From Paraburkholderia sejongensis (GTDB taxonomy: Bacteria; Pseudomonadota; Gammaproteobacteria; Burkholderiales; Burkholderiaceae): 64,000 bases of DNA. The notes below the pieces were generated by a model that searched no databases, was not told where the DNA came from, and was given only the letters and a program-made list of their open reading frames with translations. A program made the translations under genes and the position numbers. Of this stretch, positions 8,524-16,373 are shown in pieces. Position 1 is the first letter of the stretch, and each line of letters starts with the position of its first letter. The stretch lies in NCBI RefSeq assembly GCF_020880815.1, contig NZ_JAJITD010000006.1, positions 372,001-436,000 of the forward strand, read 5' to 3'.

Positions 8524-9252
8524 TCACGCCTTCAACTCCCCCGCGCCAACGACAGCCTCCTGCGACTGCACCTGCAAAACCGCATCCCGCTTATCAAGCA
8601 GATGCTGCCGCAAGATCGCGCTGAGCTTCTTGCCATCCCGAGCCTCGAGCGCCTTCAGCATCTCATCGTGATCGTGAATCGCCCGATCCCACTTTGGCGT
8701 CTGATAATTCGACCGAAACCGCAGCGCCTGCAATCTCCGATTCACCGACACATAAGTCTGCCGGAGTGCTGAATTTCTCGCCGCTTCATTGATCTTGTCG
8801 TGTATCGCCTGATTGCGGCTGTAGTACCCGGGCAAATCATTTTGCGCACGGCACGCGAGCATCGCGTAATGCAGTGCCTTGATCTCCGCGAGTTCCGCGG
8901 CCGTCATCCGCTCGGCGGCCAGCTCGCCGGAAAACGCTTCGAGCCCGCTCATCAATTCGAAGGTCTCGCGCAGTTCGGCTTCGGTCATCTTCGACACCGA
9001 CGCGCCACGGTTCGGCGAAATCTCTATCAGCCCTTCGGCGGCCAGCACCTTCAGCGCTTCGCGCAACGGCGTGCGCGAAATGCCCAACGTTTCGCACAGC
9101 TCACGCTCGTTCAGCTTCTTGCCGGGCTCCAGCACTCCTTCGACGATAAAGCGCCGAATGTGCTCCACCACCGTGTCATGCAGACGCTGACGCTCGACCT
9201 TCGGCATCAGCGGAGCCGCGGTAAGACCCGCTTCGATATCCGAATTTTGCAT
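8524..9252 (-). CDS. GntR family (FadR/FCD type) transcriptional regulator
   Basis: A 242-residue repressor-type regulator. The N-terminal winged helix shows LEPGKKLNERELCETLGISR followed by TPLREALKVLAAEGLIEI, which is the GntR signature. The rest is an FCD helical ligand domain with the expected acidic/His metal-site positions (NQAIHDKI, HDHDEML). The start MQNSD is chosen because GAGGA lies about seven bases upstream. The ATG falls inside a palindrome, which implies autorepression. It is divergent from the aminotransferase operon, whose promoter carries a second copy of the same palindrome. The effector is probably an organic acid, as for other FCD proteins, but is not known. Confidence 0.92.
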   Translation of the reverse strand: MQNSDIEAGLTAAPLMPKVERQRLHDTVVEHIRRFIVEGVLEPGKKLNERELCETLGISRTPLREALKVLAAEGLIEISPNRGASVSKMTEAELRETFELMSGLEAFSGELAAERMTAAELAEIKALHYAMLACRAQNDLPGYYSRNQAIHDKINEAARNSALRQTYVSVNRRLQALRFRSNYQTPKWDRAIHDHDEMLKALEARDGKKLSAILRQHLLDKRDAVLQVQSQEAVVGAGELKA

Positions 9253-9258
9253 ACAAAA
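9245..9258. promoter_or_regulatory. Probable GntR operator 1 (TTTTGCATACAAAA)
   Basis: Palindrome TTTTG-N4-CAAAA covering the gntR start codon. It matches operator 2 at 13 of 14 bases when read on the opposite strand. The position suggests autorepression. Confidence 0.7.
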
Positions 9259-9360
9259 ATCCTCGACCACACATGATGTGGGATTTTAGCGGAACCACCA
9301 CCATTAGTTAATCAGCGGGAATACGCGGGTAAACACCGGTCCGCGCGGCCGAATTTCAAC

Positions 9361-9390
9361 TTGGGAGCGCCGAACTTCGTCTGATATAGT
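9361..9390 (+). promoter_or_regulatory. Candidate sigma-70 promoter of the aminotransferase operon
   Basis: TTGGGA at 9361-9366 and TATAGT at 9385-9390 with an 18-base spacer. Operator 2 begins two bases after the -10 box, so a bound repressor would cover the transcription start. Confidence 0.5.
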
Positions 9391-9391
9391 T

Positions 9392-9405
9392 TTTTGAATG
9401 CAAAA
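9392..9405. promoter_or_regulatory. Probable GntR operator 2 (TTTTGAATGCAAAA)
   Basis: Second TTTTG-N4-CAAAA palindrome, immediately downstream of the candidate -10 box and 18 bases before the aminotransferase start. It is the reverse complement of operator 1 with one change. Confidence 0.7.
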
Positions 9406-9423
9406 TTCAATCGGAGGAGTTCA

Positions 9424-10644
9424 ATGCTGAAGCTCGATTTCCATCCCGCCGGCCGTCACTTCCTGCAGATCCCCGGCCCGAGTCCGGTGCCCGATCGCAT
9501 CCTCCGCGCGATGAGCTATCCGACCATCGACCACCGTGGCCCCGAGTTCGGCGAACTCGGCCTCACCGTGCTCGACGGCATCAAGAAGATCTTCAAGACT
9601 CAACAGCCGGTCGTGATCTATCCGGCGTCCGGCACCGGCGCATGGGAAGCAGCGCTGTCGAACACGTTGAGCCCCGGCGACCATGTGCTGATGTTCGAGA
9701 CCGGCCACTTCGCGACGCTGTGGAAAAAGATGGCCGACAAGCTCGGTCTGAAAGCGGAATTCCTGGGGCTGCCAGGTATCGAAGGCTGGCGGCGCGGTGT
9801 GCAGCCGCAAATGATCGAGGAGCGCCTGCGCGCCGACACGCAGCATGCGATCAAGGCGGTCTGCGTCGTGCACAACGAAACCTCCACCGGCGTCACGTCC
9901 GATATCGCCGCGGTGCGCCGCGCGATCGATGCCGCTGGCCACCCGGCGCTGCTGCTGGTCGACACGATCTCGGGCCTCGCGTGCGCCGATTACCGTCACG
10001 ACGAATGGGGCGTCGACGTGACCGTGTCGGGTTCGCAAAAGGGTTTGATGCTGCCGCCCGGCATCAGCTTCAACGCGATCTCGCCGAAAGCGCTGGCTGC
10101 CAGCCAACATGCGAAGCTACCGCGCAGTTTCTGGGACTGGGCGGAAATCGTCGAGATGAACAAAACCGGCTACTGGCCGTACACGCCGAACACGAATCTG
10201 CTGTACGGGCTGCACGAGGCGATCGAGATGATCCTCGGCGAAGGGCTCGACAACGTGTTCGCGCGTCACGAGCGGCTCGCCGAAGCGACGCGTCGCGCGG
10301 TGCGCGCGTGGGGCCTCGACATTCAATGCGCCGATCCCGCGGTCTATAGCCCGGTGCTGACCGGCGTGATGATGCCCGACGGCGTCGATGCCGACGCGGT
10401 GCGCAAGCTGATCTACGAGCGCTTCGACATGTCGCTCGGCACGGGCCTCGGCAAGATGAAAGGCCGCATGTTCCGCATCGGCCATCTCGGCGACTGCAAC
10501 GACCTGATGCTGCTCGCGACGCTCGCCGGCTGCGAGATGGGTCTGCGGCTGGCCGGCGTGGCGCTGAAAGACAGCGGCATGTCGGCCGCCATGGAGTGGT
10601 TGAGCCAGGCACCCGCGATGCCGGGATTGAAGGCGGCGGCCTGA
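9424..10644 (+). CDS. Class V PLP-dependent aminotransferase (serine/alanine-glyoxylate type)
   Basis: A 406-residue fold-type I PLP enzyme. Signatures: IPGPSPVPDRILRAMSYPTI near the start (binding region of glyoxylate aminotransferases), VVHNETSTGV, the VDTISGLA strand with the PLP-ring aspartate, and Schiff-base lysine 206 in GSQKGLMLPPG. The ATG is preceded by GGAGGAG at four bases. Family members move an amino group from serine, alanine or ureidoglycine to glyoxylate; the donor here cannot be assigned. It is the first gene of a GntR-controlled cluster with an importer, a hydratase-type enzyme and a 2-hydroxyacid dehydrogenase, so a role in catabolism that yields a 2-oxo acid such as glyoxylate is reasonable. 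Confidence 0.9.
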   Translation: MLKLDFHPAGRHFLQIPGPSPVPDRILRAMSYPTIDHRGPEFGELGLTVLDGIKKIFKTQQPVVIYPASGTGAWEAALSNTLSPGDHVLMFETGHFATLWKKMADKLGLKAEFLGLPGIEGWRRGVQPQMIEERLRADTQHAIKAVCVVHNETSTGVTSDIAAVRRAIDAAGHPALLLVDTISGLACADYRHDEWGVDVTVSGSQKGLMLPPGISFNAISPKALAASQHAKLPRSFWDWAEIVEMNKTGYWPYTPNTNLLYGLHEAIEMILGEGLDNVFARHERLAEATRRAVRAWGLDIQCADPAVYSPVLTGVMMPDGVDADAVRKLIYERFDMSLGTGLGKMKGRMFRIGHLGDCNDLMLLATLAGCEMGLRLAGVALKDSGMSAAMEWLSQAPAMPGLKAAA

Positions 10645-10865
10645 GCGCGCAAAGAAACGCGCCGGGCGTCGCTAGTTCATTCAGCACAGCACTTCAATAT
10701 CTCGCAGCAGCCCGCAGCACCAGGGAACGCTTCCCTCATCGAACCGCGCATAGAACGTGGTCCTAAACAACATGCAATGCGTCCGCGCCGGCCGTCGCCG
10801 GCGCCGGGCGACGACGAGGCGCGTCACTTCAGCCGTGCCGTCGACACACGCCATGGAGAGAGACG

Positions 10866-12170
10866 ATGAAGCGGTTTCGATTAACCAGTGCGACCAGTAT
10901 CGTTCTAGTGATGCTCTGCATCATGTACTTCATCACCTATCTCGACCGCGTCAACGTCAGCACCGCGGCCGCCGGTTTCGGCAAGGAATTCAATCTCACG
11001 CACACGCAGGTCGGCCTCGTGTTCTCGGCCTTCGCGTATCCGTATCTGCTGTTTCAGGTGATCGGCGGTTGGGTCAGCGACCGCTTCGGCGCGAAGCGCA
11101 CGCTGCTGTTGTGCGGCGCGATCTGGGGTCTCGCGACGATCTTCACCGGTCTCGCCGGCGGTCTCGTTTCGCTGCTCGTCGCGCGTCTCGTGCTCGGTTT
11201 CGGTGAAGGCGCGACGTTCCCGGCCGCGACCTCGGCGATGTCGCGCTGGGTCGCGAAAGAAAAGCGCGGCTTCGCGCAGGGCATCACGCACGCGGCGTCG
11301 CGAGTCGGCAATGCGGTCGCGCCCGCGTTGATCGTGCTGGTGATGGCGAACTGGGGCTGGCGCGAATCGTTCTTTATCTGCGGCGCGCTGAGTCTGTTGT
11401 GGGTCGTCGTGTGGGCGTTCACCTTCACCGAGCATCCGAAAGATCATCCGCGCATCACCGCCGAAGAACTCGCGATGCTGCCCGCGCCGAAGCCGAAGCT
11501 GACCGGCCTGCCATGGGGCAAGCTGTTTCGCCGGATGGCGCCGGTCACGATCGTCTACTTCTGCTACGGCTGGACGTTGTGGCTGTTTCTGAGCTGGATT
11601 CCGCTGTACTTCCTGCACAATCATCATCTGCAATTGCAGAAGTCGGCGATCTTCGCGTCGGTCGTGTTCTTCGCCGGCGTGCTCGGCGACACGCTCGGCG
11701 GCCTCGTCACCGATGCGATTTTCAAACGCACCGGCAGCCTGAAGCGCGCGCGCAGCTGGATGGTGTCGGTGTGCATGCTGTTCTGTCTGCTGTCGCTGAT
11801 TCCGTTGATGTTCACGCACAACCTGTATCTGTCGATCGCATGTCTCGCGGGGGGCTTCTTCTTCGCTGAAATGACGATTGGCCCGATGTGGGCGATCCCG
11901 ATGGACATCGCGCCGGATTTCTCCGGCACCGCGAGCGGAATGATGAACACCGGCTCGGCGCTGGCCGCGATCATCTCGCCGGTGGTCGGCGGTTTCCTGA
12001 TCGACTATTCGGGCAACTGGGATTTGCCGTTCGTCGGCAGCATGCTGTTGATGGGGATCGGCGTGGTGCTCGCGTTCCGGATGCAGCCGGAAAGCCGCTT
12101 TGAACTGACTGCGTCGGATAAGGACAAGGGCAACGCGCACGTGTCGGCCCCGCTGGAGGTGTCGAAATGA
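10866..12170 (+). CDS. MFS transporter, anion:cation symporter (ACS) family
   Basis: A 434-residue inner-membrane importer with about 12 hydrophobic segments. It has the ACS-family opening MYFITYLDRVNVSTA, the conserved loop 2-3 motif GGWVSDRFGAKRTLLL and the GEGATFPAATSAMSRW segment typical of hexuronate, glucarate and 4-hydroxyphenylacetate carriers. GGAGAG lies upstream of the ATG. It follows the aminotransferase by 221 bases and overlaps the next gene by four bases (ATGA), so translation of the two is coupled. The transported compound is probably an organic acid and is likely the substrate of the neighbouring enzymes. Confidence 0.92.
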   Translation: MKRFRLTSATSIVLVMLCIMYFITYLDRVNVSTAAAGFGKEFNLTHTQVGLVFSAFAYPYLLFQVIGGWVSDRFGAKRTLLLCGAIWGLATIFTGLAGGLVSLLVARLVLGFGEGATFPAATSAMSRWVAKEKRGFAQGITHAASRVGNAVAPALIVLVMANWGWRESFFICGALSLLWVVVWAFTFTEHPKDHPRITAEELAMLPAPKPKLTGLPWGKLFRRMAPVTIVYFCYGWTLWLFLSWIPLYFLHNHHLQLQKSAIFASVVFFAGVLGDTLGGLVTDAIFKRTGSLKRARSWMVSVCMLFCLLSLIPLMFTHNLYLSIACLAGGFFFAEMTIGPMWAIPMDIAPDFSGTASGMMNTGSALAAIISPVVGGFLIDYSGNWDLPFVGSMLLMGIGVVLAFRMQPESRFELTASDKDKGNAHVSAPLEVSK

Positions 12171-12940
12171 ATGCGTCGATCACGTCATCGCTGGGCCAGC
12201 GTCTGGCCGAGGCCCGCGCTAGCCGCGCGACGCTCGATACGTTGCCGCCCGCGCAGATTCCGGCCGATGCCGACGCGGCCTACGCGATCCAGCACGAGAT
12301 TCTGCGCGCGTGCAACGACGCGTGTAACGCCCGCATCGGCGGCTGGAAGATCGGCGCGAAGTCCGCGAGCGGCCCGATTCAGGGCGCGCCGTTGCCCGCG
12401 AGCGATCTGCATCCGGGCGGCGCGCGAATCGCGCGTGACGGCTTCAAGCCGCTTGGCCTCGAACTCGAAGTCGCGTTCCGTTTCGCCCGGCGCTTCGAAG
12501 CGGCGAGTACGCCGTACAGCGACGACGAAGTGCTCGCGGCGATCGGTTCGATCGGCGCGACCATCGAGATTGTCGCGAGCCGCTACGCGGCGTGGCCCGA
12601 CGTCGACAAACTCGCGCAACTCGCGGATCTGCAGAATCATGGCGCGCTGATCGTCGGCGAATTCACGCCGTATCGCGACGACTTTCCGTTCGTCGCGCCG
12701 TCGTTGCGTTTCAGCTTTGATGGACAAGACGTCGTCGAAACGGCGCCCGCGAATCCTGCCGGCGATCCGCGCAGGCTGCTGCCGTGGCTGGTCAATCACG
12801 CCACCTCGCGCGGTATTGCCGTGACGCCGGAAATGGTCGTGACCGCCGGTTCGTACACCGGAATGTTTTTCCCGCGCGACGCGGGCACGGCCAGCGGGCA
12901 GATCGAAGGGCTCGCGCCGGTCAGTGTGACGTTGTACTAA
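12167..12940 (+). CDS. 2-keto-4-pentenoate hydratase-type enzyme (FAH superfamily)
   Basis: A 257-residue protein of the MhpD/2-oxopent-4-enoate hydratase and 4-oxalocrotonate decarboxylase group. Visible family elements are the AYAIQHEILRA helix, GGWKIGAKSASG, the metal-ligand region LGLELEVAFRF with its Glu-x-Glu, and the closing VTAGSYTGMFFPRDAG. Such enzymes act on 2-oxo acids with a divalent metal. The ATG overlaps the MFS stop. Its place in a cluster with a hydroxyacid dehydrogenase and aminotransferase suggests hydration, decarboxylation or tautomerisation of an intermediate, not the classic meta-cleavage route, because no ring-cleavage genes are nearby. Confidence 0.85.
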   Translation: MNASITSSLGQRLAEARASRATLDTLPPAQIPADADAAYAIQHEILRACNDACNARIGGWKIGAKSASGPIQGAPLPASDLHPGGARIARDGFKPLGLELEVAFRFARRFEAASTPYSDDEVLAAIGSIGATIEIVASRYAAWPDVDKLAQLADLQNHGALIVGEFTPYRDDFPFVAPSLRFSFDGQDVVETAPANPAGDPRRLLPWLVNHATSRGIAVTPEMVVTAGSYTGMFFPRDAGTASGQIEGLAPVSVTLY

Positions 12941-12996
12941 CCACCCTGAGCCACCCCGAGCCGCGCAGTGCCGGCGGCTTCCGACAGGCCGACGAT

Positions 12997-15900
12997 ATGA
13001 CGAATCCCACCTCCGGTTTGCTCGTCAAGCCGATCCATCTGGTGCCGTCCGCCGCGCGCATGACGAGCCCGCTCGCGCAGCAACTGCGCAAAGCGCTGCG
13101 CGGCGACGTGCTGTTCGATCTCGCGAGCCGTGGCCGGTACGCGACCGATGCGTCGATCTACCAGATCACGCCGATCGGTGTCGTGGTGCCGCGCGATCAG
13201 GACGATCTGCGCAGCGCGCTGGAAGTCGCCCGCAGCGAGAAAGTGCCGCTGCTCGCGCGCGGCGCGGGCACCAGTCAATGCGGGCAGACGGTCGGCGAAG
13301 CGCTGGTGATCGACACCAGCAAATGGCTGAACAACATCGTCGCGTTCGATGCCGATGCGCGCACGGTCACGGTTGAGCCCGGCGTCGTGCTCGATCATCT
13401 GAACGCATGGTTGAAGCCGCATGGACTGTGGTTTCCGGTCGACGTATCGACGGCCGCGCAATGCACGATCGGCGGGATGGCTGGCAACAACTCGTGCGGC
13501 TCGCGCTCGATCGAGTACGGCAACATGGTCCACAACGTCGACGCGATCGACGCGATTCTCGCCGACGGCAGCGAGGCGCGCTTCGCGTCGCTGCGCGAGC
13601 CGCCGCAAGGCGAGCGCCTGAAGCAGATCGTTGCGGGCGTCACGCGAATCGCGCAGCGCGAGCGCGACGAGATCGTCAGACAGGTGCCGAAGGTGCTGCG
13701 CCGCGTCGCCGGCTACAACCTCGATCTGTTCGACTGCCAGAATCCGCGCGCCTACACCGACGACGGCAGCGCGAACCTCGCGCATCTGCTGGTCGGCTCC
13801 GAAGGCACGCTTGCGTTCAGCCGGCAGATCACGCTGAAGCTCGCGCCGCTGCCCGCGCACAAGACACTCGGCGTGGTCAACTTCCCGACCTTCCGGCAAG
13901 CGATGGCGCTCACGCGGCACATCGTCGAACTGAAGCCGGTCGCGGTCGAACTGGTCGATCGCACGATGATCGATCTCGCGCTGAGCAATCCGGCGTTCCG
14001 GCCGGTGATCGAAAAGGCGCTGGTCGGCAAACCGCAAGCAATCCTGCTGCTCGAGTTCGCGGGCGAGGATCGCGACGCGCAACTGGTGTCGCTCAAACGG
14101 CTGACCGAACTGATGGGTGAACTCGGGTTGCCGGATTCGGTGGTCGAGATGCCCGACGCGAGCGCGCAAAAAGCGCTGTGGGAAGTGCGCAAAGCCGGGC
14201 TCAACATCATGATGAGCATGAAGGGCGACGGCAAGCCGGTGTCGTTCATCGAAGATTGCGCGGTGCCGCTCGAACATCTGGACGAATATACGAACCGGCT
14301 GACCGAGGTGTTTCATCGCCACGGCACCGAGGGCACGTGGTACGCGCATGCGAGCGTCGGCACGCTGCACGTGCGGCCGATTCTCGACATGCGCCGCGAC
14401 GGCGCGATGAAGATGCGCGCCATCGCCGAAGAAGCGGCGGAGCTGGTGCGCGAGTACAAGGGCGCGTATTCGGGCGAGCATGGCGACGGTCTGTGCCGCG
14501 GCGAATGGGTCGCGTGGCAATACGGGCCGCGGCTGAACGAGGCGTTCGGCGAAATCAAGGCGTTGTTCGATCCGGACAATCGCTTCAATCCCGACAAGAT
14601 CGTGCGGCCGCCGAAGATGGACGACGCGCGCAACTTCCGCTTTCCGCCCGGCTATCGCGAGCAGCGCATCGACACCGCGCTCGACTGGTCCGCGTGGAAC
14701 GTCGAACGCGATCCGTTGAGCGGCGCGGAAAGCGCGCCGGGCACCGGCGGCGATCTGAGCGGCGGCCTCGCGAAAGCAGTCGAGATGTGCAACAACAACG
14801 GCCATTGCCGCAAGTTCGACGCGGGCACGATGTGCCCGAGCTATCGGGTGACGAAGGACGAGCAGCATCTGACGCGCGGCCGTGCGAATACGCTGCGGCT
14901 CGCGATTTCGGGGCAGCTTGGCGCGGGCGCTCTGGCGAGCGACGACGTGAAGGACACGCTCGATCTGTGCGTATCGTGCAAGGGCTGCAAGCGCGATTGC
15001 CCGACCGGCGTTGATATGGCGAAGTTCAAGATCGAGGCGCGGGCGGCGCGCGTCAAAACGCATGGAGTGCGCTTGCGCGACAGGCTGGTCGCGTTCATGC
15101 CGCGCTATGCGGGCGCGGCGAGCCGGATGCCGGCGCTGTTCGCGCTGGCGGACAACGTGCCGGTGTTATCGGCGTGGTTCAAGCGGTCGATGGGATTCGC
15201 GCAGCAGCGTAGTTTGCCGCGCTTCAGGAAAGCGTTTCTGGCCGATGCGTTGGCCGCCGCGAAGACAGAACGAAGCACGGTGCCACCCGACACGCAAACT
15301 ACCGCACTCAAGGAAGTGCTGCTGTTCGTCGACACCTTCAACAACCACTTCGAACCCGACAACGCGCGCGCCGCGCAGCAGGTGCTCGAAGCCGCCGGCT
15401 ACACCGTGCATTTCAACGCACGCGGCGGCGAACGGCCGGTGTGTTGCGGCCGCACGTTTCTCGCGGCCGGCATGGTCGATCACGCGAAGCAGGAAGCGCG
15501 ACGCCTGCTCGATCTGTTCAAACCGTATGTCGAACGCGGGGTGCCGGTGGTCGGACTCGAACCGTCGTGTCTGCTGTCGTTGCGCGATGAATTTCTGCAA
15601 TACGGTTTCGGCGACGAAGCGCGCCGGCTTTCTCAGCACGCGTTTCTGTTCGAGGAGTTTCTGGTGCGTGAGCAACAGGCCGGACGCTTGCAACTGGCGT
15701 TGAAACCGCTGCCGATGCAGCAAGCGCTCGTGCACGGACATTGCCATCAGAAAGCGTTCGACGCATTTACGCCGGTGCAGACCGTGCTGAAGTGGATTCC
15801 TCAGTTGAACGTAGCGACGGTCGAATCGTCGTGTTGCGGGATGGCCGGCAGCTTCGGCTACGAAGCCGAGCACTACGCGACTTCGCAGGCGATGGCCGAG

Positions 15901-16044
15901 TTGTCCCTGCTGCCCGCGGTGCGCAAGCTCGACGCCGGTACGTTGATGGTCGCCGACGGCACCAGTTGCCGGCACCAGATCCACGACGGAGCGGGCGTCG
16001 ACGCGATCCATGTGGCGCGCGTGCTGGCGATGGCGTTGCAGTGA
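12997..16044 (+). CDS. FAD-binding and Fe-S (D-2-hydroxyacid dehydrogenase type) fusion protein
   Basis: About 1015 residues joining a GlcD-like flavoprotein to a GlcF/GlpC-like iron-sulfur protein. FAD-binding PCMH domain at about 60-200 (LLARGAGTSQCGQ, TIGGMAGNNSCGSRS). FAD-oxidase C-terminal domain with GTWYAHASVGTLHVRP and YSGEHGDGLCRGEW. 4Fe-4S region with CNNNGHCRKF...GTMCP near 600 and CVSCKGCKRDCP near 657. Two cysteine-rich domains with CCGR near 811 and ESSCCGMAG near 943. Relatives oxidise D-lactate, D-2-hydroxyglutarate or glycolate and pass electrons to quinone or cytochrome. The start 56 bases after the hydratase is chosen because family similarity begins there. It is the last gene of the cluster. 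Making a 2-oxo acid for the aminotransferase or hydratase is inference. Confidence 0.9.
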   Translation: MTNPTSGLLVKPIHLVPSAARMTSPLAQQLRKALRGDVLFDLASRGRYATDASIYQITPIGVVVPRDQDDLRSALEVARSEKVPLLARGAGTSQCGQTVGEALVIDTSKWLNNIVAFDADARTVTVEPGVVLDHLNAWLKPHGLWFPVDVSTAAQCTIGGMAGNNSCGSRSIEYGNMVHNVDAIDAILADGSEARFASLREPPQGERLKQIVAGVTRIAQRERDEIVRQVPKVLRRVAGYNLDLFDCQNPRAYTDDGSANLAHLLVGSEGTLAFSRQITLKLAPLPAHKTLGVVNFPTFRQAMALTRHIVELKPVAVELVDRTMIDLALSNPAFRPVIEKALVGKPQAILLLEFAGEDRDAQLVSLKRLTELMGELGLPDSVVEMPDASAQKALWEVRKAGLNIMMSMKGDGKPVSFIEDCAVPLEHLDEYTNRLTEVFHRHGTEGTWYAHASVGTLHVRPILDMRRDGAMKMRAIAEEAAELVREYKGAYSGEHGDGLCRGEWVAWQYGPRLNEAFGEIKALFDPDNRFNPDKIVRPPKMDDARNFRFPPGYREQRIDTALDWSAWNVERDPLSGAESAPGTGGDLSGGLAKAVEMCNNNGHCRKFDAGTMCPSYRVTKDEQHLTRGRANTLRLAISGQLGAGALASDDVKDTLDLCVSCKGCKRDCPTGVDMAKFKIEARAARVKTHGVRLRDRLVAFMPRYAGAASRMPALFALADNVPVLSAWFKRSMGFAQQRSLPRFRKAFLADALAAAKTERSTVPPDTQTTALKEVLLFVDTFNNHFEPDNARAAQQVLEAAGYTVHFNARGGERPVCCGRTFLAAGMVDHAKQEARRLLDLFKPYVERGVPVVGLEPSCLLSLRDEFLQYGFGDEARRLSQHAFLFEEFLVREQQAGRLQLALKPLPMQQALVHGHCHQKAFDAFTPVQTVLKWIPQLNVATVESSCCGMAGSFGYEAEHYATSQAMAELSLLPAVRKLDAGTLMVADGTSCRHQIHDGAGVDAIHVARVLAMALQ

Positions 16045-16373
16045 CCAGCGCCGTTGCGTGCCGCGTTCTGGAGCGGCACGCGTGGCTCGCGCGAATCGCT
16101 CAATGGTGAGTATTTACAGGAGCGGAAATAGCAACCGGATTTACCAGCGGTGAGATTTTCCGGGAGCCGATTTTACCGGCGACCATAATCGCCAAGTTCT
16201 GGCGAGAAACGTAATGCTATGCGAGCGGGATTAATTTAGCCAAAGCGGCTTCAATACGATTTTTTATCGATAAATTTATTATTTTTATATGAGAGGATAA
16301 AACGCCAACTTCGATGTACGCCGAGTGGCGGCATGCGTGCCGACGCCGCGCCTGCATGCAAGGAACGACCGCC
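16045..16373. other. Intergenic region, A/T-rich patch, no gene seen
   Basis: About 330 bases between the dehydrogenase and the secreted propeller gene. Positions about 16225-16300 are markedly A/T-rich and likely hold the promoter of the next gene. No coding or RNA gene is recognised. Confidence 0.4.

Noticed and set aside
12937..15063. 708-codon open frame antisense to the FAD/Fe-S dehydrogenase
   Set aside because: High third-position GC in the true gene keeps the opposite strand open. The product is Arg/Ala/His-rich without any recognisable domain.
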